A stretch of DNA of 37,606 nucleotides, taken from NCBI GenBank assembly GCA_001953115.1, contig LSSL01001687.1, positions 1 through 37,606 on the forward strand. Reading direction: 5' to 3'. Shown here piece by piece: positions 15,553 to 28,200 of this stretch. The notes beneath the pieces were generated by a model. That model ran no database searches. It was not told the DNA's origin and worked only from the letters and a program-made list of their open reading frames with translations. The position numbers and the translations under genes were made by a program. The DNA comes from Smittium mucronatum. Lineage: Eukaryota > Kickxellomycota > Harpellomycetes > Harpellales > Legeriomycetaceae. Every line of letters starts with the position of its first letter. Position 1 is the stretch's first letter.

Positions 15553-15638
15553 CAAAATAAAATCCTTATCTATTTTTAAAAAAATATTAGCATGCAAAAT
15601 TTTTACGTAAGAAAAATTAAAAATCGATAAGAAATTTC

Positions 15639-15680
15639 AGAAATGTTCTAGAACACTTCCCAACGTTCTAGAACATTTCT
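15639..15680. repeat. Nested palindrome with 16-bp perfect arms
   Basis: AGAAATGTTCTAGAAC (15639-15654) and its exact reverse complement (15665-15680) are separated by 10 nt. Each arm also contains the 10-bp palindrome GTTCTAGAAC, and the two copies are spaced exactly 20 bp. TTCTAGAA matches two abutting inverted heat-shock-element pentamers (nTTCn-nGAAn), and the 20-bp spacing keeps the 5-bp phase. A further TTCTAAA..TTTAGAA inverted repeat follows at 15709-15725. A regulatory role is only a possibility, since no downstream gene is recognised. Confidence 0.85.
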
Positions 15681-15725
15681 ACTGATAATATCTGAATATT
15701 CCGAAACATTCTAAAAATTTTAGAA

Positions 15726-16541
15726 AGTACCATTCATGACATATTCTTATAATAGTTCTTATTAAACTTTTTAAACTTAAGCACTAATTTTTTCTTTTTT
15801 AACAAAGCTATTAGACTGCAATGAAAAGGGTTATTATCTAGACCATATTATTATACGTTAACTTAATTAAAATTTTTAAATTCACTAGGAATGCATTATT
15901 ATCATTTTTTCTTTTAAAAAATTTTTTTTCATAGAATTTTTTGTTACTCTTTAACTAATTAAAAATATAAAATAACGACATTCGTGAACCATTAAAAAAG
16001 ATTCAAAAAGTATTAATATATCAAACGTATTTCTAAATCTTTACTTGTATTGTTTTTAAAAGATTAAATATAGAAGAATATAGTTTTTTATTAGATAATA
16101 AATGTAAAGCCCATTCTATTAGTAGAAAATTAATACATATAAATACATTCCTTACGTATATTTGGCCCTAATTGGTGATTTTGATTCTTATATAGATTTT
16201 ATTCGATTTAATTAAGAGTAAATTTGTTGAAATTTATCAATTTTATTGATCTAATATTTGGCTAACAGAAATTTAAATAAATCCATGTATATTTTCATTA
16301 TGCTTAATTATTTATTATTTATATTTTTAAATTGTAGTTTCTTTAATTCTGTTCAACGTCTAAAATTCATATACAGAAATAGAAACTTTTTAATAAAATG
16401 TGTTGCGGTAAATAAATTTATTATTTATACTAAATAAATGAAAATTTCTGATTTAATAAGGTTGCTTTTTTATAACTGCATTTTCAAATAAAATTTAAGA
16501 ATAGCAATTTTCATTGAAATTTATTTAGGCGGTTTTTTATT
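15726..16541. other. AT-rich intergenic stretch, no gene seen
   Basis: No credible frame, domain or strong structure. Confidence 0.6.
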
Positions 16542-16554
16542 CCCCCCCCCCCCC
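16542..16554. repeat. C13 homopolymer
   Basis: Thirteen consecutive C, the longest G/C run in the window, just left of a possible minus-strand coding remnant. Highly unusual at this base composition. Copy number in the assembly may be unreliable. Confidence 0.9.
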
Positions 16555-16592
16555 AATATGACCCCAATATAATATTTTCAGAAACTTTAATA

Positions 16593-16896
16593 TTAAATTT
16601 TTATTATTAATATTTTGGTTTCTGTATTAACCTGATTATGTTGTGGTTGAATCCAACGATGGTAAAATGTCCCAAAGTCTACTTTTATTATGTAATTGAA
16701 TAGTGGTTTTATTTTCTCAGATAGTTTTTTGCTTTTCTTTTATGTGGTTAGAGGATCATAATTTTTTATAATTTTTTCATACAGTTCTCCGTCTTCCAGA
16801 TAGACTGAAAGAAAGAAAGGAAAAAAGTGGGGTATAAAAATGCTGCTCACATTTTTTTCATTTTTAGTTTCCTTTTTTTTGAGAAAAAATTTTCAT
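16593..16896 (-). pseudogene. Possible coding remnant of unknown family
   Basis: One minus-strand frame stays open for about 100 codons with a single internal stop (TAA at 16740-16742). The translation has a balanced composition, including LEDGELYEKIIKNYDPLT before the stop and IKVDFGTFYHRWIQPQHNQV after it, unlike the Phe/Ile/Asn/Lys-dominated chance frames around it. There is no ATG at the upstream end. I recognise no domain. It may be an exon of a decayed gene or a transposon fragment. A frame of this length with one stop is not impossible by chance in this window. Confidence 0.3.
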
Positions 16897-18919
16897 TAAT
16901 CATTTTCTTAGAGATAAACCTCTAAAAAATAAATATAATTCATAAAATACCCTTTAATATCAACACTAAAATTATTTGTGGTGTAAAAAATAGCATCAAA
17001 ATCTAGGTATGTGGGATAAATAAACTCACTAAAGTAATAAAACTTCTCCCTGTTTTCTTTAGATTAATAATTTATTTTAATTTTGAACACATATTTTTAT
17101 GTTATAATTATATGTATATATTGTCTTTTCAAAAAGAAAGAGAAAGAATTTATAAAAAAAAAGCCATTTTCATGTATAATAAGAATTTATGCATTTATTA
17201 TATGGTATTCTTTTAAAAAATTATTTTTTTAGATTTTTATCGAAGAAATTGGAATTCAAAAAAAAAACAAAATATAATAATAGCTAGATAATTTTATATC
17301 AAATCTTTCACTTTTTAGTGTATTAAAATTAAACTTATTTTTCTCAAACTATTTACCGAATTCAAAATTAGAACAATAAAGCTGTAGATGTATGTCATTA
17401 ATCAGACGAATAGGATATATTCATTTATAAATATATTCAAAACTTAATCCCCTTAATCCTGTTTCAATTATTTTAGATTTAGAATTTTTCAAATTTTATT
17501 AAGCTCCAAGTTAAAATTTATTATTGCCATTTAAAATTAATCTAAGATTAAAATTATAATGGATATATAATGGTCGGTGACTTGATATTTAATAAAAAAT
17601 CAGTATCTTAACAATCAGATTTTTATTTTTAATATGATAAATACATAATAACAAAAAATTAATATGTTAAAATATCCAAAGACATTACAGATATATTTTT
17701 GTTCGAAAAAATATTTTTCTTGCGAAATATTTCATTTGAATTACATAACTATGAAAATAGTTTTGTCTTTTACCAGAGATAAGTGAATTTCATTTTAAAG
17801 TATTAAAATTAAATAATAAGAAATAATAAGAATTTAATTATATTTATTCATATTTATATTTTACGAATTTTTATTTGATGAAATTAATATCGAATAAATT
17901 TCCTGTTTATTAAATCAAATCAAATCCAATCAATAATCAAAGTAATTAGTTAAGAGTAGAATTTAAGTATATATCAAAACAGCTTAAAATATATAATATT
18001 TTTTATATTATATACGCGTTATTTTCAATTTTCAATTTTAAAAATTAAAATTTTACTGAGATTAAATTAATAAATCGTTTGATAAACAAAGATATTCATT
18101 TTTTAGGGTTAAATTTTAAATAATGTGCATATAACTGATGGCTTAAGGGGAAATAGTAATGTCAATTTTTTTTTGTTTATTTTTTTAACTTTAGAGTTGA
18201 ATTCTTCAAAAATTAATATCCAAAATAGATGCCGAAAAAAATACTCAATAATTTTTAAATGCTTCATTTTTAACTCTATATTTTTTTTTCAAACTCTTCA
18301 ATTTAAGTAGGAATAATTATACCTAAAAAGTAAATAGCTTAATGTGGCATAGCAAAAATTAATTCTATATTATTTTCTAAAAATTATAGGATTTAAAAGT
18401 GGGTTTTGAGTCAAGAAAGCAAGAATAAGTAAAGTTGATGATGAAAGATTTAATTTTTAAACATCAAAGAAGCTAAAAAACACACAGATATCCCCAAAAA
18501 AGATCATATGAAATTTAGGAACAAAATTAAAACAGGTTTGTGATTATTGATTGCCTCAAAAATAATAAAAAGGGTATATAAAGCAATAACAGATAAAAAA
18601 ATCAGTATTTAAGATCAAATAGGGAACTTTATAGAAGAAAAAAGGTAAAAAACCTTTATTTTAGTTTTCTTATCCTAATTGCTTTATTTGTATATTTTCG
18701 GTTCCAATTTATGGTTCATATCAGTTTTAGAAGCTATTTTATTATATCAGAGCTAAAAATCCTTTAATATTTCTACATCAAGTATATATAATATACAAAT
18801 AACAAATAGTAGGTTCATGATTTTTTTTCAGGAGATTAATTTTAATAACAAAATTTTTTTTTTAAAAAAAAAAAAAATAGTTAGAAAATTTCAAGAAAAT
18901 TTCACCCATCTTACATCTA
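16897..18919. other. AT-rich intergenic stretch, no convincing gene
   Basis: A 61-codon frame at 18125-18310 (+) starts at GTG and is mostly low-complexity Phe, Ile and Asn, so it is not called. Short direct repeats of AATCAA/AATCC occur near 17914-17940 and AATAAG repeats near 17812-17832. Confidence 0.6.
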
Positions 18920-19177
18920 CTACTCTAGCAGATCCATAACTTGAGGGAATTGGCTCAAGATATATTTTATAAATACTGATCTAATAATTTTCAAATTTTT
19001 TATTTTCAAATTTTTTTTTTGTAATTTATACACTTTTTTAATATAAATTGTTCTTTTTCCTATTTTAAATATTTCGTTGTTATTGGGAAATTCCATGACG
19101 GGTTCATAGAAAAAGCATTTATTAAATTGAATTCCACAGATATGAATTAACATATTGAGTGAAAAATATTTTTCCAT
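18920..19177 (-). CDS. Small ORF of 85 codons, doubtful
   Basis: ATG-started frame on the minus strand. Residues 1-35 have a mixed composition (Cys, His, Pro, Glu, Met; for example CFFYEPVMEFPNN), the middle is Lys-rich, and it ends with FPQVMDLLE before two adjacent TAG stops. No signal peptide, membrane segment or known motif. Eighty-five codons is at the upper edge of what chance gives in this composition, so this may be a real small protein, the remains of a larger gene, or nothing. No neighbour supports it. Confidence 0.25.
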   Translation of the reverse strand: MEKYFSLNMLIHICGIQFNKCFFYEPVMEFPNNNEIFKIGKRTIYIKKVYKLQKKNLKIKNLKIIRSVFIKYILSQFPQVMDLLE

Positions 19178-19567
19178 TGATCAATAAATTTAATGAAAAT
19201 TCAGTGAATAGGATTGATGAAGTATAAAGACGACAGAGTTAAAAATATGACTAGTTAAAAAGATGTCGAATTTTTCCTAATGCGGAATTGTACCTTTTTT
19301 ATGCTACTAAATCATCCCAAAAATATTTTTTTGAATAAATCTAATTCAAATATAATTTAAAATGAATCTATTTGACAACTCTGGAGTTTATAATTTACAG
19401 AAATGAAAAAAGTTCTTCTTTTTTTTCAACTTTTTCCGAGCCCGGATCCGTTTAATTATTCTTTTCGTAATTATTAACAGTATCAAATGGATTAAATTAA
19501 TATTTTAACCAATAGTATTTAAACATCAAAATTCAAACGATAAACCTAAAATTTAAATTCTATTAAA
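19178..19567. other. AT-rich spacer, nothing recognised
   Basis: No frame or structure beyond a short GC patch (CGAGCCCGGATCCG) near 19436-19449. Confidence 0.55.
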
Positions 19568-19705
19568 CCATTTTCAACTCAAATTCAAAAGAAAGTATAA
19601 ATGATTCCAAAAAAAGTAAAAACAATTATAAAATTAGTGAAAATGATTCGGTAAAAAAAAATATCAAATTTAAAAAAAGTAGATTTGATTTGGAAAATTT
19701 TAAAA
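19568..19705 (+). repeat. Left arm of second inverted repeat
   Basis: Reverse-complementary to 20560-20740. It shares blocks such as CAACTCAAATTCAAAA, ATGATTCCAAAAAAAGTAAA and GAAAATGATTCG in the same order. It is diverged, and lacks two segments of about 20-25 bp present in the other arm. Confidence 0.75.
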
Positions 19706-20559
19706 CCATTTTTTTAAATTTATATTAAATATGAGTGTCATCAAATTATAATTTCAGGTTAGTTTAAATATCGCGAATAAATAATTGGGACCAAGTTTAT
19801 CCCCGGATTTACTTAAATGTAGTAATATTTTTCAAATTTTATTAGCTTTTATATGTCTTATAAAATCTCAATAATTTATTTCAAGTAGGTTTATCGTTAT
19901 AATATTTAGACCTATCATTTTTTAAAAACTAATTATGGTAATTTTTTTTAGTTAAAAATGGTATTTGATAATAATAATAGCTTTGGAAACTCTTAGATAT
20001 TATTAAGCTTGTATTGAATGATTTTGGGATCCTTTAACAAATTGAAATTTATATAATTAATTTATTATTAATAATGAGATATTCAATGTGGAATCAAAAC
20101 TAATACGGATTATAATATTGGGTGAATGAGTTATTGAAAAAAAATGATTATTTTCTTGTTTTTGTTTGATGTTTCATTATTATGGTTTCCATAATGATTA
20201 TGGGAGTGATATTTTATAATTTCTGCCTCTATCATATTTATTGGATTATAATTTTTACAATCTTCTTAATATTGAAATCTTTCCCATTAAGCCACCCATT
20301 TTAAAGTCAGTAAAATTTCAATTAGCTATTACTAGTATGTAATTAATATTAATCAATGTAAATATAAATCAAAAATGCAGCCATAATGAATTTAGAATAA
20401 TTTGAAAATATTAAATTCTTTTGGTGTTTTAATAGCTATTAACTAATGCCATAAGTCCGTAATGATAAATTAATTATTGAGCCAAAAATAAAATCTAGTA
20501 TTGATTTTTTATAAAGAAATTATTTTTTTAGAACAGGATTTCTGCTGTAAGACTCGATT
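19706..20559. other. Spacer between the second inverted-repeat arms
   Basis: About 850 bp without an open frame or motif. It includes a partial dyad around TTTCATTATTATGG near 20172-20185. If the arms are element termini, this would be the body of a small non-autonomous element. Confidence 0.5.
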
Positions 20560-20740
20560 TTTTAATATTTTTCCAAATCAAATTTGCTTTTTTTGGATTC
20601 AAATCTACTTTTTTTTAAAAATGATATTACACTTTGTCGAATCATTTTCATTTATTTTATAATTGGTTTTACTTCTTTCCAATTAATTTTTACTTTTTTT
20701 GGAATCATGCCTGCTTTTTTTGAATTTGAGTTGGAAATGG
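20560..20740 (-). repeat. Right arm of second inverted repeat
   Basis: Reverse complement of 19568-19705 with two extra segments. Read on the minus strand it repeats a motif like TTCCAAAAAAAGTA several times at roughly 20-30-bp intervals, suggesting local tandem duplication in this arm. Confidence 0.75.
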
Positions 20741-23700
20741 ACTAATGGATTTTTAAATAAAAAACATACAAGAAAACGGAAATTCTTTGAATGGATTAGT
20801 GACAAAATAACCCCCGCCCTCAAATTCTTGAGAATTTTATTGGGCGGATTCTTTTTAAATAAAATTTAAATAAAATAAATTTAAGTAAATAATTTTTAAA
20901 TATTATCTATCAGAGAATAAAGAATTTTACATTGGGCCTCGGTAAAATTTCTTTATTTTGTGAAATATCATCAATAGATTTCGGTTTTTTGAAATCAGGC
21001 CTAAAAAATTTTATGCTTTAGGTTTATTATTTTTTACAAGTAGTTAAAGTTAGCTAAAATATAATATGGCAATCTTCGTATCACATATTCAAAATTCATA
21101 CAAAGAGGATGTTAAAGCGCAAGAATTTGAAATTTCTCAATAAATTTCATAAAATAAGGCCCATAATAATATTTATGTCACCATTATTTAATTACTAAAA
21201 TAAAAAATAAACTCTAAAATTACTCAAATCAACGAAATCAGAAATCAAAATTCGAAATCCACTTTTAGAGTATTGATGTGTAGATTTTAAAGTCTTTTTA
21301 TATCTTCTATCATTGTAGCCCAACACCGTAACATTTTATGACTATCATTCTAATAAATTTTCGAGTAACCATTTTGAATCACATAGATAATTTTCTTAAA
21401 TATATGGGTCCTATAATATAAAGTCTTTGCTTTAAAATATGTGTTTTCTTCCATAAAAAAAATTATTGAAATCGGAAGGATTGGTTAATATTTTCTTCTT
21501 TATATTTCATTATAATTTCTCCCCTAAATTATAAATCAGACAAAAAATTCCAGTAAAAAGAGAAAAATTCACATAAATTCACTTTAGAAATAATCCAAAA
21601 ATTTATTGATAATAAGATATTAATATATATTTAAATCAATAGGGAAATTATAGTAGTTAACCATGTATTATAATTTAACCAACCAGATAAAAGAATACCC
21701 TCCTACAATTTCTTTATATCTCGATTTTAGTTTTTTTAATGTGTATAATTCGTTTAAATATGTGATTTATAAAAATAAACAATCCTGTTTTGCAATTACT
21801 GGTACAATTTTACAAAATAAACCCCGATAACTATTTGAACTTTATAAATTATTAACCATCAACTTTTTATATTTTATGCTCTAAATTGGTTAATATCTTA
21901 ATAGATATTTAAAAATTCATCGAATTAATTATTAGAATATTTTATTAATTAATAAAATAAAGGTTGTTGGAATGTTTTTTCTCAAAAATAAGATACTCAA
22001 TTAAATATGGTAATTAAATATCGTTTTATTTTTCGAAAAAGATCAAACGTAAATCTATAAAATACAAACCCAGCCAAATTTATCCGTTAAAAATTTAAAA
22101 ATATGAGTCAATATCCAGACAACAAGGCATGAATTTTGTGAATAAGGATTTCAGAAAATTTAAGCGTTGATGTTTTTATCTAAACGGGATGAAATTTAGA
22201 TTTGAGAATTCTATAAAAAAGTATCCAAGAGAGATGGTTCTAAGTTATTAATGATGGATAAGATTAATCTAATATTTTGAGAATAGGAATATTTGTTTAA
22301 GGGTTATTGTTTTGCGTATTATTCTAATTTTAAAAGGTGTTCAGAAAAATATCCAATATTTTGATTATCAAGCTGTATATACCTTGAATAGATGTTTGTT
22401 TTATTCTTTATAGATTTAATGCACCAAGATTAAAAAAAAAATTAAGAAAAATAAACCTTTATTAAAACCGAAACTTCAAAAAGAGTGAATGATATATGCA
22501 ATCAATCTAAATTGGATTTTTCTTATAGAGCATACAAAAATCATCGAATCTAACTTTTTAAGCAACATTAATTAGTATCCGACCATTTTATATAACTGAA
22601 TATAGAACTATTTTGTATAAAAAAAAACGAAAATAACAAAATTTAAGAGATAATGGTCTTTATGTGTTTTTTGTACTTTTATTTGACCTTTATTAAAACT
22701 AAAAAAGAAACCCAAAATGCAATATAAATATGCCTGATATCAATTTTGAGTACTTATTACATGGTGTATATATATCTGCATATATTATTACAGATCTACT
22801 GATACTCGGATAATTTTCAAGAATGTATTTAAAAAGTTAAAAACCTAATATTTCAACACAGGTTTTATAAAAAAGAATCGATTTGGTTTAAGGTAAAGTT
22901 TTTATTTTTTAATAATTGCTTTTTTATCTTAATGAGTATACATTTTATCGGAATTGGCATCATCTGTTCCTAATGTAACAATTTTACTCGGTAATTAGCA
23001 AAAATCACTGAAAACAAAAAAAAATTCGGTAAAATTTATATAATATCTTATATCAAACATAATTTTTTGTTTTTTTTAAATATATCTATCAAATTATAAG
23101 AAAATATATGATTTATTGAGGTAAAATATTTTTTATAAAATATTTTTTCCTTTGAATTGGAAAATTTCTACCTTTTTAATCGTTTTTTTCTCCTTGAATT
23201 ATTATATATCTATCGTATCGAGAGTGTCTAATGAGGTGCATAAAACAGTATAATTTCGATTATATTTGCTTTAATATGTTTAAAATTACTTAGGATTTCT
23301 AAATCTGGTATAATATAAAAGTAAAAGATGTTCGAATTAAAATTCTTGATTAAAATTTAAAATAAGTAAATCTCTAGTAGATGCCATGACATATCCCCCT
23401 CTCTCCTTCTTTTCTGGCATTTCAAAGCTTGTATTTTTGATTAGCCCTATTTATAAAAATTAAAAAATTTCTTAATTTTAGATAATAAACAATTGCACCA
23501 ATTAAAATCAAAATTTTATAAATATATTGGTAAATATAGTCTTAAATATTGAATATTTATGGAAGATATTGATGTTTTGAATATTATTGGATAAAGCCAT
23601 ACCTTTGAGCAGAATGTGGACATCGTGTTATTCTGAAATAAGAATGAAGTAAAGAGAGAGATTAATTTTAATTTTTGATTACAGCCCTCTTTTTAAAAGT

Positions 23701-23923
23701 TTTTTTTCTACTTTCATATTATTGACCAATTAAATATTTGTCACTATTTTTTTGTTAAAAATATTTGTTGTATGAAAAATAAGGGAATTTAATAAGAATA
23801 AGAGCAATAATAAGCCATTTAAATTGCAAAAAAAAACTATCTCGTATTAATTTTTAGCTATACTATAATTAGTATTTAAAAATTTAACTAGGAAAAGCCA
23901 TCTGAATCACCGATTTCTGGCTC
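20741..23923. other. AT-rich intergenic stretch, no gene seen
   Basis: Contains a GC-tipped hairpin at 20814-20847 and a polypyrimidine patch near 23394-23416 framed by ATGCCA and TGGCAT. Otherwise no frame or motif. Confidence 0.6.
20814..20847. repeat. GC-tipped hairpin
   Basis: CCGCCC (20814-20819) pairs with GGGCGG (20842-20847). Inside it, AAATTCT (20822-20828) pairs with AGAATTT (20831-20837). A six-bp all-G/C stem is striking at this composition. No transcript or gene can be attached to it. Confidence 0.7.
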
Positions 23924-25220
23924 TTAAGAGGCTCTTCTTTTTAATAAACTTTTTTTATTTATAAATATTGGAGTTCTCTCTGCTGATAAATTTTCAGAAT
24001 CAGAAATTCTTCTAACAAATATAGATCTGTTTTTGTTATCCCTTAGCCTCTTTTTTTTCTCTTCGTTTTTTCAATAATAAACACTATCTACAACTCTGAT
24101 AGAATCAAATATTTTTATATCGTCTGTTCTCAGTGGTGATTTCGATATGTGGAAGTTTGTCAAAGCTATGCGTTTATCTGTGATAACCATTATACTATCC
24201 AAAGAGCCTCTGTATGCGTCTCATTATTTTAAAAATGCCTTTTAATATCCCGAAAAAGTTCTCTACTATTATTCTCTCGCTATAGCTTATCGGTTCTGAG
24301 GTGTTTTCTATTACCAAAAGTAGATTGGATAAGCTGGATTGCGTGAAATCTAATTCCTGTGAGTGATCATTCCGCCTTCCAAAATTTTAGTTTCGTTTTT
24401 TTGGAATTAAAACTCTAAATTTTTGATAACGACCTACATATCACTTACCAGCCATTATGGACCATTTACTATGGCACCCACCAAAGTCTTCAATTCTGAG
24501 CTCTGTTGGAGAATTTTTCGAAAATTTCCTATATTTATTCTCCATTAATCTACATACTGACGTGTCATGCATTAAAAATTCAACTTTAGGGCTCGCAGAG
24601 GCGCATCTTCCATCGGATATCACTGCCACCCCTCTTTTAACACAATATCTACGACGTTTCCATGGATAAAAGATCTTACTGTCTTGAAATGATCCAGATG
24701 GTCTATTTATGAAAAACACTGTGAAATCAATTATCATTCCCACATCCCTATGATCTGATAAAATTATTGATTGGGCCAGTTATGCAGATTTTTTTATAGG
24801 GCTAGATATTTTTCAGCAAGGATTCTTTGATATTTTCAGCCGTAGGATTAATATTTTACAAACTGAAGGTCCAGATATATTAAAATTCTTTCCGAGTTTA
24901 TCAAATTTAAAGTGATGTCTCAATTAGGTTATTAAAATAATCAAATTATCCTTGGGTGAGAATTTTGAATCCCTCACTCTTTTCAATTCAGCTTTAATCA
25001 AATCTTTTTCACAAACTAACTATATTTTATCGAATTCATTTATTTTAGAGCCAGTCAAAAAATAAATATCTTCTGGGGTCTTAGAGATCTGATTGTAAAA
25101 TATATGCTCATATATTTCATGATCACAAATATATTCCATTTGCAGAACAGAATAGACCCTTTCATTTAATTCATACTCTTTTTTCGCCTCCCTATATCTT
25201 TGAATATTTTGTGAAAGCAT
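23924..25220 (-). pseudogene. PIF/Harbinger-like DDE transposase, best-preserved copy B
   Basis: About 430 codons from ATG (25218-25220) to TAA (23924-23926), in line with a full HARBI1/DDE_Tnp_4-type transposase. Such enzymes cut and paste their element in the nucleus with an Asp-Asp-Glu metal site. In order: an N-terminal region; a helix-turn-helix-like segment (NLIILIT, stop, LRHHFKFDKLGKNFNISGPSVCKI); first catalytic Asp in MIIDFTVFFINRPSG (24726-24728); YCVKRGVAVISDGRCA; second Asp in FLMHD (24564-24566), 54 codons on; a decayed ADKGY-like motif (AGK, stop, YVG); LIPKK; Glu in RIIVENFFGILK (24261-24263); and ALTNFHISKSPLRTDD before a basic tail. It is broken: in-frame stops at 25020, 24924, 24813, 24780, 24441, 24387 and, after a one-base frameshift near 24210, at 24071. 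The family is recognised from these motifs; the closest relatives were not searched. No terminal repeats or target duplication identified. Confidence 0.92.
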
Positions 25221-28200
25221 TTTTTATATGATATATTTAATAAAAATTAAGTATAAAATTTAAGATATATATAAAGATATTTAAACTATATTTTTTAGTC
25301 AGATAGCATAAATTTATATAATTTGTTATTTCAAAAAAATTGGTATATTTTTTATGGAGAAAATATAAGTACATGCAAGAAGCCAAGAATATATAATTTA
25401 TTTAAAATTATAATATTAATCTTCTTTACATCTGAAAATTCTTTTTAATTAATGATTTTTCATTATAATAAGCTTTGGATATTAAAATTTTTTAGAATAA
25501 AATTCGCGCAATTAAGAAATATTATTTTAGGCTTTGAAAATATTATCTTTCTTTGAAACGCAAATAGAGATAAAATTCAGAAAATTTTATTCTAAAGCAT
25601 ATACGAATATAGGCTTTATTGGGTGAAAAGTAGCACTTTTCCATAAATTTTATTATAAAAACGCGAATTCGGATAATTTGTTGTTTTAAAAGGAAATTAA
25701 TCAAAATATACAAAAAACGTAGAATTAAAATGATTGTATTATTTTTTTCAGATTCAGTTAAAAAATTATAATAGAGTAAGTGAGATTGATTAAATTGGAG
25801 GAAAAAGGAAACTGAAACTGAAACTAGTAAAAATTTATATATTCAAATTATCAGAATTATATTTTTTAAGGATTTCTATTAAGAATTAATAGGCTTATCA
25901 ATCATTTTCAGGACTAAATAAATGATATAATAAGCCATTATCATTTTACTTATTCTAAAATTAAATTTTATTTTCCAATAGCTAATTTAAAATTTTTTTA
26001 AAATCAATCTTATTTGTTTGGAAAATTTTGTGCTATTATCAATTAAATCCCCCCTATTTTTTTTTAATTGTGCCATTAAGATATAATTTGTAGTTAAAAA
26101 TTAAACAGGCAGTTACATCAAAATAAGTGTTTAGATTCGATAATTTTCCTAATAATTAGAGTCTCGATTATTTCTTCCTATAAAAATTTTATATCTAAAA
26201 TCAATATTCAACTAAAAGTGAGACATTTTTTGCATTATCTGCCCTGAAAAAGAAATTATATTGATCAAAAAATCCTTCAGGGATAAAAAACTTACATAAT
26301 TCTAAATTGAGTTCTTTTAAATTTTCAATTATTATAAACAAATTATATAACTAATGATAAAAAATTATAAATATGATTATAAAATCGAGCAAAGGATTAA
26401 AGAATTTTAGTATAGTTGTCCCTTTAAGGATTAAATATCTAGAAAAATACACAAAATTTATTCTAAACAATATCATTCAACATCATAATTATATGAAATA
26501 GTTTCTTTATTTAAAATAAAAAATGATATTGATTAACTATGAAAAAGTGTTTATAAACATGTATTCTGAAAGTCAAAGGGTTAATGATAATTAATTTTAA
26601 AATTTTGGACCAAGAATAATAATTTCAAGAAAAATTAATTATTATTCAAAGTGTTTCAGTGGCTAATTCCTCAAAAACCAAATAAAATTATCATTTTAAC
26701 CCCATAAACCTTTTCAGACTTAGCGTTATATCACTTTTAATATATGAAAACACTTTTTATGAATTCTATCGGATAAAAGACATAATTTTTTATTAATAAT
26801 ATCGATTTTAAATCAATTTTTTTGATATTTTTTGCCTTATTTGATAAGATATATAACTTATCCTCCAAATTATTATTTTTTGTTAATATAAACTCTCGTA
26901 TTTAGACAAAAGAATGAAAACTGCAGTCAACTTTTAACTTTGAAGTAATATTAAAAGCTTTATCTAATAATTATATTTATAACATTATTTCTCATCAATA
27001 AAGTAAATCTAATTTTTTATTACAAATTAAGACTATTAATATTTATAAAAACCTAATAATATTGATTTAAAAGGGTCAAGTAAAGAAGAAATATTAATGT
27101 ATTAAAAACCAAATTTCGGGATGTGCGTTATTTTATTATATATAAAAATTATAATGTTTTATCCGAAGTTTTATTGTAAAAAGAATCCCTATTAATATAA
27201 AAATTTACCTTTAAAAATTAAATGGAAACACTCGGCAGTAGCTTTTGTTATTTAATAAAAAATTACTGTAAAAAAACAAAAAAATTTACACAAAAAACTG
27301 ATTTTTTTATAAATACAAATAATATTGGATTTATAAACTATTTCTTAAAGATTAAGTCCATTTCTTATTTTTTGGCGTACCTTGCTTTTCATATCTAAAT
27401 TTAAACTATTTAATGTTTATTCACAAAGGATTTTCATAATTTAAGAACAGTAAAAAAAGCTTTATTTAGAGTATAGAATTGGAAATATTTACTATAAAAT
27501 CAAATAAAAAAACAAGAATAATTTTTAAAATTCTTTTTCATGTCAGGAGTTAAGCTATAAAAAAATTTCCATTTTATTTATAATATTTTTAATGATTTAT
27601 AATAAGTTTTTTCTTATTCTTTATCAAAATTATTATAATTAATAATAATTATAAAGTACCTAAAATTGAAAAATATAGGCAATTTTTAATTCTATAAACG
27701 AATATTAAGCCAATAATTTTTTTTAAAAAGATTTGCTCATATGAGTTTGTAAAAAAAGCTCCCGGTCTTCCAAATATAATTTTCATAAAAGGAGACATAT
27801 TTTTTTTTCGGCTCAGGAATTTTTTAATGAATTCATAATGATTTTTGAGTAGTTAAGCTGATTACACGGTTATTATTCATAGTTTTTTTTTTTGAAATTA
27901 ATCTTATATTCATAGGAACAAAACATTTTTAAATAGAAAGCGTTTCCAATTAAAGAACCTGTCAATTTTTTTTGTATAAGAATATATTTTTTGTTTAAAA
28001 ATAGACCAAACGATAGAACGATGCTATTTGATCTTAATTACAATCATTATCAAAAAGATAAAAAAACATATCCTTTATATTGGTTGATTTATCACATTTT
28101 TTATATACAGAAACAACTGTTAGTTATTGTAGTGTTTTCTTTCAAATATATTTACAAATGTATAGTATTTTAAAATTTTCTAACTATGAAGATATTAAAA

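Noticed and set aside
24457..24669. 70-codon plus-strand frame
   Set aside because: It lies opposite the minus-strand transposase, which carries the recognised motifs; it is a shadow frame.
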